Shown here: in pieces, positions 1 through 4,706 of the stretch | Layout of the letters: every line of letters begins with the position of its first letter | How positions within the stretch are numbered: the first letter of the stretch is position 1 | IMG/VR virus record: IMGVR_UViG_3300020122_000109 | Span: 1-27,218 of that record | Strand: one strand, 5' to 3' | DNA from: a virus | DNA: 27,218 nucleotides | Notes under the pieces: generated by a model | Told to the model about the DNA's origin: nothing | The model's input: the letters and a program-made list of their open reading frames with translations, nothing else | Database searches by the model: none | Position numbers and translations under genes: made by a program

Positions 1-2
1 AC

Positions 3-290
3 GCCACGGTCACGGGCGGGGACGGCGCGAAGGTCACGGGCGGGGACTACGCCACGGTCACGGGCGGGTACAACGCCACGGTCACGGGCGGGGACGCCGC
101 CACGGTCACGGGCGGGGACGCCGCCACGGTCACGGGCGGGTACAACGCCACGGTCACGGGCGGGGACAACGCCACGGTCACGGGCGGGGACGCCGCCACG
201 GTCACGGGCGGGGACGCCGCCACGGTCACGGGCGGGGACGCCGCCACGGTCACGGGCGGGGACGGCGCGAAGGTCACGGGCGGGGAAATG
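3..290 (+). repeat. Twelve 24-bp tandem repeats inside the first gene
   Basis: Units start every 24 bases from position 3 to 267. The constant part is GCCACGGTCACGGGCGGG followed by two variable codons. Most units are identical over 18 bases. The variant with GCGAAG in place of GCCACG appears twice, at 27 and 267, each time after a GAC-GGC ending. That suggests block duplication within the array. Exact multiples of eight codons keep the frame open whatever the copy number. Confidence 0.9.
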
Positions 291-422
291 GCAGAGCTGC
301 AACTCCGCTGGTGGGACGGCAAGAGGTATCGGACGACAGTTTTCTACGTCGGCGAGGACGGGATCGAGGCGAACGTCGCCTACCAACTCGACGCGCAGTG
401 GAAGCCGGTAAAAGTGTCGTGA
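3..422 (+). CDS. C-terminal part of a tandem octapeptide-repeat protein (5' end outside window)
   Basis: The reading frame is open from the window edge to a TGA at 420-422, giving 139 codons. The first 96 residues are 12 octapeptide units of the form A-T-V-T-G-G-[DY]-[AYNG], with two A-K-V variants. The remaining roughly 43 residues are a non-repetitive tail rich in aromatic and charged residues (two adjacent Trp, a V-G-E-D-G turn). From memory, similar short-repeat proteins with a V-G-E-D-G tail occur as uncharacterised proteins in phages and GC-rich bacteria; I know no function. The regular small and beta-branched residues suggest a repetitive beta structure, which is inference. The start is not visible. 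An ATG at 288 lies in frame but would exclude the repeats. The stop overlaps the GTG of the next gene, so the two are translationally coupled. Confidence 0.6.
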   Translation, partial: ATVTGGDGAKVTGGDYATVTGGYNATVTGGDAATVTGGDAATVTGGYNATVTGGDNATVTGGDAATVTGGDAATVTGGDAATVTGGDGAKVTGGEMAELQLRWWDGKRYRTTVFYVGEDGIEANVAYQLDAQWKPVKVS

Positions 423-517
423 AGTGGTACGGCGTTGTAGGCGTGGTGATCGCAGTGATCACTGGCGGGATTGTTTTCGCGCTCGGCCGATGGTTGCTAC
501 CATGCTTATCCGGTTGA
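419..517 (+). CDS. Small single-pass membrane protein
   Basis: A 32-residue product starts at GTG 419, which overlaps the TGA of the repeat gene (GTGA), so the start is chosen by coupling. Residues 5 to 27 form one continuous hydrophobic segment rich in Val, Ile and Gly, flanked by a Lys-Trp-Tyr start and a Cys-Leu-Ser-Gly end. The longer frame beginning at 311 would overlap the repeat gene and is not used. The size and single transmembrane helix fit a small phage membrane peptide such as an accessory or regulatory protein. No specific function can be assigned. Confidence is limited by the short length. Confidence 0.5.
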   Translation: MKWYGVVGVVIAVITGGIVFALGRWLLPCLSG

Positions 518-535
518 CACCCAAAGGACGCAGTT

Positions 536-751
536 GTGAATGAGCTGGCACTTTTTGCAGGAGCGGGATGGCCGTGGTGGTTCGTAATCGCGGGTTGCGC
601 GCGGGCGGAGCCTCTCGAACCTTCGACGGTCGACGCCGCGGGAATCGACGCCTGCGACGCGTGTTGGGACGCGTGCGGCCGCACGAACAGCTTCAAGGAC
701 GCGCTCGAATGTTCGGAGGCGTGCAACCGAATTTGCGAGGGCGACTCGTGA
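536..751 (+). CDS. Small cysteine-rich putative lipoprotein
   Basis: The start is GTG 536, preceded by AAAGGA at 523-528 with a 7-base spacer. The 71-residue product has a hydrophobic, Trp-rich start and the sequence V-I-A-G-C, which fits a lipobox with Cys at residue 21. The signal region lacks the usual early Lys or Arg, which weakens the call. The mature part is small and contains six further Cys residues in D-A-C-D-A-C and E-C-S-E-A-C type patterns, suggesting disulfides or metal binding in the periplasm. It overlaps the next gene by GTGA. It could be a host-surface or superinfection protein, but that is speculation. Confidence 0.5.
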   Translation: MNELALFAGAGWPWWFVIAGCARAEPLEPSTVDAAGIDACDACWDACGRTNSFKDALECSEACNRICEGDS

Positions 752-951
752 AGGGTCTTGAGCTATCCGCCGAATTGTGGGAGATGATCAGGTACCTCGC
801 CGCGCGGCGCGAAGAACCCTTGTTACAAGCGCTGCGTCGCGCGATCAAGTTCGCGTACCAGACAGCACTTGCGGCCGACCGGGCGTACGTGCGATCCGGG
901 TTGTTGACCGCCGCGCAGCGGGCTCGCTTTCGCAAGGACTGCGTCGAGTGA
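748..951 (+). CDS. Small hypothetical protein, basic and helical
   Basis: GTG 748 overlaps the preceding TGA (749-751), and the frame ends at TGA 949-951, giving 67 residues. The composition is Arg, Ala and Leu rich without Gly or Pro, so the protein is probably mostly alpha-helical, with repeated R-R-A and A-A-D-R segments. There is no signal peptide or membrane segment. The frame is open further upstream to 568, but that part overlaps the previous gene and has poor codon bias. It sits directly before the excisionase-like gene and shares a four-base overlap with it. It could therefore belong to the lysogeny-control unit. I do not recognise the family. Confidence 0.45.
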   Translation: MKGLELSAELWEMIRYLAARREEPLLQALRRAIKFAYQTALAADRAYVRSGLLTAAQRARFRKDCVE

Positions 952-1349
952 CGTACCTTACGATCGCCGAGATCGCGGACGCCCTGGGGTGCTCGGACAG
1001 TCACGTTTACAACCTGCTCCCGGTGATCCCGGGCGCTTGGAAACTAAACCAGCGGTGGAGGTTGACGCAGGCGGACTTGGACTGCTACATCCAGAAGTTG
1101 AAGGAGGAGCGGCAGACATGCCCAAGATCACCAGGCGACCTGACTCCGCCTACTGGTTCGCGTGGGTCACGGACCCGCGGACCGGAAAGCGCAAGCGGGT
1201 CAGCACCCACGAAACGAACAAGCGCTTGGCGCAGTCCGTCGCCGACGCCCGCGAGCGAAGAGCATTTGATCCGGCTCGTTCAACCGAAGGACCTGCGGTC
1301 ACGCTCGAGGTCGCGGCGCGGGATTTCGTCGAGCAGCGGGCCGCATTGA
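948..1349 (+). CDS. Excisionase-family helix-turn-helix protein
   Basis: The start is GTG 948, overlapping the previous stop. The first about 60 residues match the MerR/AlpA-like excisionase HTH pattern: Y-L-T-I-A-E-I-A-D-A-L-G-C-S forms the helix-turn-helix, followed by a wing containing W-R-L-T-Q-A-D-L and a short helix. Such proteins bind DNA and bias recombination toward excision or act as small regulators. Its position directly before the integrase supports this. The frame does not stop until 1347-1349, giving 133 residues. Everything after about codon 57 overlaps the integrase gene and has shadow-like codon use and low-complexity Ser/Arg content. The tail may be a real overprinted extension or simply a missing early stop. 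Confidence 0.65.
   Translation: MTYLTIAEIADALGCSDSHVYNLLPVIPGAWKLNQRWRLTQADLDCYIQKLKEERQTCPRSPGDLTPPTGSRGSRTRGPESASGSAPTKRTSAWRSPSPTPASEEHLIRLVQPKDLRSRSRSRRGISSSSGPH
1101..1107 (+). promoter_or_regulatory. Shine-Dalgarno site of the integrase
   Basis: AAGGAGG ends 10 bases before ATG 1118. It is the strongest ribosome site in the window and decides the integrase start over the upstream in-frame extension to 989. It lies inside the excisionase reading frame. Confidence 0.7.
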
Positions 1350-2149
1350 AAGCCGCGGCCACGCGCGAATTCTACGAGAAGAAACTCGGCGTGGTCGCGA
1401 ACTACTTCGGGCCGACGCGCGAGATCGCGACGATCGACGCGGCCGCGATCGACAAGTTCACGTCGGACCAGCTCACCCGCGGTGCCGAGAAGTCGACGAT
1501 CGGCAAGTACCTCACGGCGTTGAGGCAGGTGCTCAAGCTCGCTCGGCGGCAGGGCAAGTACCCGTACGCGCTCGACGACGTGATGCCCGAGCGCTGGCCG
1601 GGGAAATCGAAGCCTCGCAAGCGCTGGTGCCAGCCCGAGGAGGTTTGGGCGATCATCCGCGAGCTACCAACGTATCGCGGGGCCGTGGTCGCGTTCCACG
1701 TCGCGACCGGGAGCAACCTCGGAGAGTGTCTGCGCGTGCGTCGCGAGGACGTGGCGTCTGACCGCTCGCAGGTGTTCCTTCGCGGGACGAAACGTGAAAC
1801 GCGCGAGCGCATGGCCCCGGTGTTCCCCTGGGGCGCGCCGTTTCTCGCGTACGCGCTGCAACACGGCAACAAGAAGCGCGGCGAGCCCCTGTTCCGCGAC
1901 TGGTACAAGGCCATGCGGTGGGATCTCAAGCGAGTGTGCGAAAAACTCGAGATCGAGGGCGTGAGCTCGAACGATCTGCGTCGAACGTACTCGAAATGGT
2001 TACGTCTGCGCGGCGTCGCGCCGAATCTGATCGGTCCGGCAATGGGACACGCCCCCGGGTCGAAAATGGTCGAGCAACATTACGGGCAGGTGACCTCGGA
2101 CGAGCTCCGGGCGCTGATCGATTTGCAGTTGGCGGGGGCGAAACAATGA
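1118..2149 (+). CDS. int: Tyrosine-family site-specific integrase
   Basis: The product is 343 residues, a usual size for phage tyrosine recombinases. Residues 1-50 are a short beta-rich basic arm-binding segment (Y-W-F-A-W-V-T-D then R-T-G-K-R-K-R). Residues about 60-160 form the helical core-binding domain, and the rest the catalytic domain. Recognisable active-site residues are K225 in G-T-K-R, R288 in D-L-R-R-T-Y, H311 in M-G-H-A, and the nucleophile Y322 in Q-H-Y-G. Two positions differ from the canonical pentad. The first Arg of T-G-x-R-x-x-E is N200 (T-G-S-N-L-G-E), and the His of H-x-x-R is N285. The likely target is the tRNA-Phe-like sequence about 210 bases downstream. The stop overlaps the next start (ATGA). 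Confidence 0.9.
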   Translation: MPKITRRPDSAYWFAWVTDPRTGKRKRVSTHETNKRLAQSVADARERRAFDPARSTEGPAVTLEVAARDFVEQRAALKAAATREFYEKKLGVVANYFGPTREIATIDAAAIDKFTSDQLTRGAEKSTIGKYLTALRQVLKLARRQGKYPYALDDVMPERWPGKSKPRKRWCQPEEVWAIIRELPTYRGAVVAFHVATGSNLGECLRVRREDVASDRSQVFLRGTKRETRERMAPVFPWGAPFLAYALQHGNKKRGEPLFRDWYKAMRWDLKRVCEKLEIEGVSSNDLRRTYSKWLRLRGVAPNLIGPAMGHAPGSKMVEQHYGQVTSDELRALIDLQLAGAKQ

Positions 2150-2364
2150 GCCTTTGGGACCGTTTGGTCGAGCACGTGGAGATTCGGCATCCTTGGGGTT
2201 CCAAAGACGCCCAGTACCGGGAAGCTCTCCGCTTTCTTTGCAAGGAGCTCGAACGATACGAGCACTTGCTGGTGGAGAACAGTCCAACAACTGTCCAGTC
2301 TGTGACGAAACGCCAACAAATCGCGCAAAATACCGACGAATCGTCAGATCCCAACGCGGACTGA
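2146..2364 (+). CDS. Small hypothetical protein ending inside attP
   Basis: ATG 2146 overlaps the integrase TGA, giving a 72-residue protein. The N-terminal half has aromatic and charged residues with a helical look (W-D-R-L-V-E-H, then an amphipathic F-L-C-K-E-L-E-R-Y-E-H helix). The last 25 residues are polar, Gln/Asn/Ser rich and probably disordered. The TGA stop at 2362-2364 is formed by bases of the tRNA-Phe anticodon loop in the att core. The attachment site therefore supplies the stop. Translational coupling to the integrase suggests a role in integration control, but no family is recognised. Confidence 0.5.
   Translation: MSLWDRLVEHVEIRHPWGSKDAQYREALRFLCKELERYEHLLVENSPTTVQSVTKRQQIAQNTDESSDPNAD
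2279..2300. repeat. Left candidate integrase arm-type sites
   Basis: ACAGTCCA at 2279-2286 and GTCCAGT at 2294-2300 lie about 60-80 bases to the left of the att core. ACAGTCCA recurs exactly to the right of the core at 2474-2481. Flanking short direct repeats of this kind fit arm-type integrase sites. This is inference from position and repetition only. Confidence 0.3.
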
Positions 2365-2405
2365 AAATCCCCGTGTCGGCGGTTCGATTCCGTCCCTGGG
2401 CACCA
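2358..2405 (+). other. attP: attP core: 3' half of a tRNA-Phe(GAA) gene
   Basis: The stretch reads as the 3' half of tRNA-Phe. It has the anticodon loop CTGAAAA (2361-2367, anticodon GAA), the 3' anticodon strand TCCCC, variable loop GTGTC, T-arm GGCGG-TTCGATT-CCGTC with one G-T pair, acceptor strand CCTGGGC, discriminator A and CCA (2403-2405). No D-arm or 5' acceptor strand precedes it. The 28:42 position of the anticodon stem is a C-C mismatch (2357 against 2371), which marks the left edge of tRNA identity near 2358. Phage integrases often use tRNA 3' ends so that integration restores the gene. With integrase on one side and terminase on the other, this is most simply attP of a non-integrated phage genome. 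Two adjacent prophages could also place an att site here. Confidence 0.8.
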
Positions 2406-2423
2406 GTTCAAGGCGTATTTCCA

Positions 2424-2609
2424 GTGTATTCGTCCCACGCATTACTTCGCGTTCCGTCGGATTCGGCGGACCTACAGTCCACCAGCAGTCCAGCGATCGA
2501 ACCCTCGCCCGTCCTGGTGCTCGACGGCGCGAGAGTCGTCGAGGTGCGCGCGGGCGCGGTGTCGTGGAAGCGCACAACGTCAGTCACGGAAACGCGCGTG
2601 CCAAAATAG
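2424..2609 (+). CDS. Possible small protein between attP and terminase
   Basis: A frame from GTG 2424 to TAG 2607-2609 would encode 61 residues. The second half shows GC-ending codons and a plausible beta-strand pattern (V-L-V-L-D-G-A-R-V-V-E-V), unlike a random frame. The first half is Ser-rich and has mixed codon use. There is no good ribosome site, and the frame is also open further upstream across the att site. It may be a real small gene or the remnant of one. The stop overlaps the putative promoter of the terminase gene. Confidence 0.25.
   Translation: MYSSHALLRVPSDSADLQSTSSPAIEPSPVLVLDGARVVEVRAGAVSWKRTTSVTETRVPK
2474..2493. repeat. Right candidate integrase arm-type sites
   Basis: ACAGTCCA at 2474-2481 exactly repeats the left copy at 2279, and CAGTCCAG follows at 2486-2493. 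They lie about 70-88 bases to the right of the att core. Repetition on both sides of the core suggests integrase arm binding; no binding evidence is available. Confidence 0.3.
2599..2607 (+). promoter_or_regulatory. Weak copy of the late-promoter element before terminase
   Basis: TGCCAAAAT ends 5 bases before GTG 2613. It keeps the TG-N dinucleotide and spacing of the better copies but has C instead of T at the first hexamer base. It is the weakest member of the set. Confidence 0.3.
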
Positions 2610-2612
2610 GGG

Positions 2613-4220
2613 GTGCTCCCCCGGGCGGGTCGACCGAAGAAACCCAAGGACACGCTCGCGAGCGTGTGGGCGGCCGCGTTCCTCGCGAAGGCCGCGGAGC
2701 TCCGGCCGGTCGACGACGGCACGTCGTGGCCGAGCAAGAAGTACCAGCGCGATCCGATCGGGTTCTTCCGGGACGTGCTCGGCTGGAAGCCTTCGGCGAA
2801 GCAGGCTGAGATCGCAGAGAAGGTCCGGGACAATCTTCGCGTCGCGGTCCACAGCAACAACAAGGCGGGCAAGACGACGCTCGCGGCCGCGCTCGCGATC
2901 TGGTTCTTCTGCTCGTTCCCGGACGCGCGCGTGCGGATCACGGCCGTCAAGGCCGAGCAGATCAACGCCGGCGTGTGGCGCGAGATCCGCAGGCTGTGCA
3001 AGAACGCGAAGGTCACGATCAACGTCCGCCCTCCGGCCTGGCACGCGGGGACGGGCATGCATGCCGACGATGGCCGGGAGATCGTCGGCTTCTCGTCGGA
3101 CTCAAAAGAGGGCGCGCAGGGTATCTCCGGCGGGAACCTGTTCTACATCGTGGACGAGGCGTCAGGCTTGCCCGACGAGATCTACGAGGCGATCCAAGGC
3201 AACCGCGCCGGCGGCAACGCGCGCCTGTTCTGCATTTCGAACCCGACGCGGTGCGAGGGTTGGTTCTACGAGGCGTGTCGCTCCTCCAAGCTCGCGAGCT
3301 TGTGGCAGGTCGTCCACCTCTGCGCATACGACTCGCCGAATTTCAACGGCGGGCACGTCCCCGGGCTCGCGTCCCCTGCGTGGGTCGAGGAGATGAAGAT
3401 CGAGCACGGCGAGGACTCGGTATTTTTCAAGCAACGCGTGCTCGGCCAGTTCACGGAGGGCGAGGAGGGGAAGATCATCTCGCTTCACGCCATCGTGACC
3501 GGGCAGAAGGCCTGGGCGACGGCATCCGAGGACGGGCCGCTCGTGATCGGGCTCGACCCCGCGGGTCCCGGCCAGGGGGGCGACGACACCGTGTTCGCGC
3601 CGCTGCGCGGGTTCAAGTGCTACAATGTCCACGGCCACCGCGGACTCACGTCCCAGGGCATCCTCACGCACCTGGAGGGGTACATCGGGGAGTACGCGCG
3701 CGACGGGCGGGACATCGCGATCGTGGCGGTCGACCGCGCCGGCGCGGTCGGGAACGAGGTCTACGGGATCCTCCGCGCGGCCGCGCAGCAACCGCGGGCG
3801 CAGTTCCGGGTCGTGGGCGTGGCGTCAGGCCAGCGCGCGACGCGCCTGCCGCACGTGTACGAGCTGATTCGCGACGAACTCTGGGCGTGCTGCGCGCAGT
3901 GGCTCAAGGACGGAGGCGGGATCCCGGAGCACCACAAGCTCGAGCGCGATCTCCACGCGCCGGCGTGGGAGCGGTCGATCCGCGACCGCGACAAGGCCAC
4001 GCACAAGGACGAGATCCGCAAGGCGCTCGGCCGCTCGCCCGATTACGGCGACGCGCTCTGTCTCGCCGTCTGGTGCCGCAACATGGATCCGAACGCGAGC
4101 GGCGGTGGGCCGGACGGCGCGGGTGGACGGCGCGTCACTACGGCCCAGGACGCGCGCCGGATCGCGGGCTCGGATCCCTACTCGGGCGGATCGGGGTTCG
4201 ATCCGTACGGAGGCGGGTGA
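2613..4220 (+). CDS. terL: Terminase large subunit
   Basis: The 535-residue product is a phage DNA-packaging motor with ATPase and nuclease domains. The Walker A motif is S-N-N-K-A-G-K-T-T (K87), Walker B is L-F-Y-I-V-D-E-A (D181, E182), and N-P-T-R follows as the likely coupling segment. The nuclease domain shows V-I-G-L-D-P-A-G (D315), V-A-V-D-R-A-G and D-Y-G-D-A (D477, D480), the expected acidic metal ligands. The C-terminus is Gly-rich and unstructured. The start GTG 2613 gives a basic N-terminus (R-P-K-K-P-K) and follows a weak promoter-like element. No small terminase is recognisable beside it, so that gene may lie elsewhere or be one of the unknowns. Confidence 0.9.
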   Translation: MLPRAGRPKKPKDTLASVWAAAFLAKAAELRPVDDGTSWPSKKYQRDPIGFFRDVLGWKPSAKQAEIAEKVRDNLRVAVHSNNKAGKTTLAAALAIWFFCSFPDARVRITAVKAEQINAGVWREIRRLCKNAKVTINVRPPAWHAGTGMHADDGREIVGFSSDSKEGAQGISGGNLFYIVDEASGLPDEIYEAIQGNRAGGNARLFCISNPTRCEGWFYEACRSSKLASLWQVVHLCAYDSPNFNGGHVPGLASPAWVEEMKIEHGEDSVFFKQRVLGQFTEGEEGKIISLHAIVTGQKAWATASEDGPLVIGLDPAGPGQGGDDTVFAPLRGFKCYNVHGHRGLTSQGILTHLEGYIGEYARDGRDIAIVAVDRAGAVGNEVYGILRAAAQQPRAQFRVVGVASGQRATRLPHVYELIRDELWACCAQWLKDGGGIPEHHKLERDLHAPAWERSIRDRDKATHKDEIRKALGRSPDYGDALCLAVWCRNMDPNASGGGPDGAGGRRVTTAQDARRIAGSDPYSGGSGFDPYGGG

Positions 4221-4232
4221 TCCGGAGCCGTC

Positions 4233-4241
4233 TGGTAAACT
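4233..4241 (+). promoter_or_regulatory. Extended -10-like element, leaderless arrangement
   Basis: TGGTAAACT, followed by AG, ends 5 bases before ATG 4247. A transcript starting about 7 bases after the hexamer would begin at the start codon. No -35 box is evident upstream. Confidence 0.55.
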
Positions 4242-4246
4242 AGGGC

Positions 4247-4669
4247 ATGGCGAAACGTACACCGAAGTCGACCGACCCCACGGAGCCCGAGCAGACGCCG
4301 GAGCCCGAGCAGACGCCGGAGCCCGAGCAGACGCCGGAGCCCGAGCAGACGGTGGCCCCGCCCGCGCCCTCGAACGCCAACAAGCGGCGGTGGTTCGAGC
4401 GTTTCTATCGCGGGGGCGTGAACATCTACGTTCGGCTCGACCCGAAGCACGAGGGCTTTCGCTCCGAGGATTACCCGGTCGACGGCCGACTCGACGCCGC
4501 GGGGTTGCTCGTCCTCCAGTGCGGGATCGCGGTCCTGCCGGCGGTGCAGGAATTTCGGTTCGACGACCTCGGGTTCTCGGGCCGCTGGAAGGTCGGCGAC
4601 ACGTTCCGCGATGTCTTCGCGCGTTGGGAGTCCGTGAAGCGCATCAACGACGAGGCTTTCGAGGACTGA
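4247..4669 (+). CDS. Hypothetical protein with Glu-Pro repeat linker, between terminase and portal
   Basis: The product has 140 residues. Residues 13-36 are four copies of the hexapeptide E-P-E-Q-T-P (the last ends in V), an acidic extended linker. The C-terminal domain of about 90 residues begins with a basic aromatic stretch (K-R-R-W-F-E-R-F-Y) and continues with mixed alpha/beta-type sequence ending in D-E-A-F-E-D. Its place between terL and portal suggests a head or packaging role, perhaps a head-tail joining or small terminase function, but no motif supports either. The start is set by the promoter-like element five bases upstream; a clear ribosome site is absent (AGGG is only one base from the ATG). 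Confidence 0.7.
   Translation: MAKRTPKSTDPTEPEQTPEPEQTPEPEQTPEPEQTVAPPAPSNANKRRWFERFYRGGVNIYVRLDPKHEGFRSEDYPVDGRLDAAGLLVLQCGIAVLPAVQEFRFDDLGFSGRWKVGDTFRDVFARWESVKRINDEAFED
4283..4354 (+). repeat. Four 18-bp tandem repeats
   Basis: Units of GAGCCCGAGCAGACGCCG start at 4283, 4301, 4319 and 4337; the last ends GTG instead of CCG. They encode the E-P-E-Q-T-P linker. The near identity suggests recent slippage expansion. Confidence 0.85.
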
Positions 4670-4676
4670 CGCCCCG

Positions 4677-4700
4677 GTTTACCACCCGCGGGTGGTAAAC
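4677..4700. promoter_or_regulatory. Perfect 24-bp palindrome over the portal promoter
   Basis: The left half GTTTACCACCCG is followed directly by its exact reverse complement, ending in GGTAAAC. The right arm contains most of the extended -10-like element of the portal gene. With no T-run after it, it is a poor intrinsic terminator. It looks more like an operator for a dimeric regulator, or a hairpin at the 3' end of the preceding transcript. Confidence 0.6.
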
Positions 4701-4701
4701 T
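4693..4701 (+). promoter_or_regulatory. Extended -10-like element before portal
   Basis: TGGTAAACT, followed by AG, ends 5 bases before GTG 4707. Sequence and spacing are identical to the copy at 4233. It overlaps the 24-bp palindrome. Confidence 0.55.
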
Positions 4702-4706
4702 AGCAC

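Noticed and set aside
1-290. CRISPR-like array
   Set aside because: The 24-bp units are contiguous, in frame, and have no unique spacers.
47-322. Minus-strand frame of Ser-Pro-Pro-Val-Thr-Val repeats
   Set aside because: It is the mirror of the + strand 24-bp repeats; the + frame continues into a normal non-repeat domain and couples to the next gene.
495-503. Another copy of the promoter-like element (TGCTACCAT)
   Set aside because: The hexamer fits poorly, and the next start (GTG 536) is 33 bases away with its own Shine-Dalgarno site.
1095-1120. Programmed -1 frameshift joining excisionase and integrase
   Set aside because: The frames have the right relation, but there is no slippery heptamer, and the integrase has its own strong ribosome site and ATG.
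2330-2405. Complete tRNA-Phe gene
   Set aside because: No D-arm or 5' acceptor strand precedes the anticodon loop, and the anticodon stem has a C-C mismatch. Only the 3' half is present.
2975-4243. Long + strand frame (422 codons) over terL
   Set aside because: Arg-rich shadow of the terminase gene, with no domain pattern.
4677-4700. Intrinsic terminator
   Set aside because: The palindrome is strong but is not followed by a T-run and it overlaps a promoter-like element, so I list it as regulatory.
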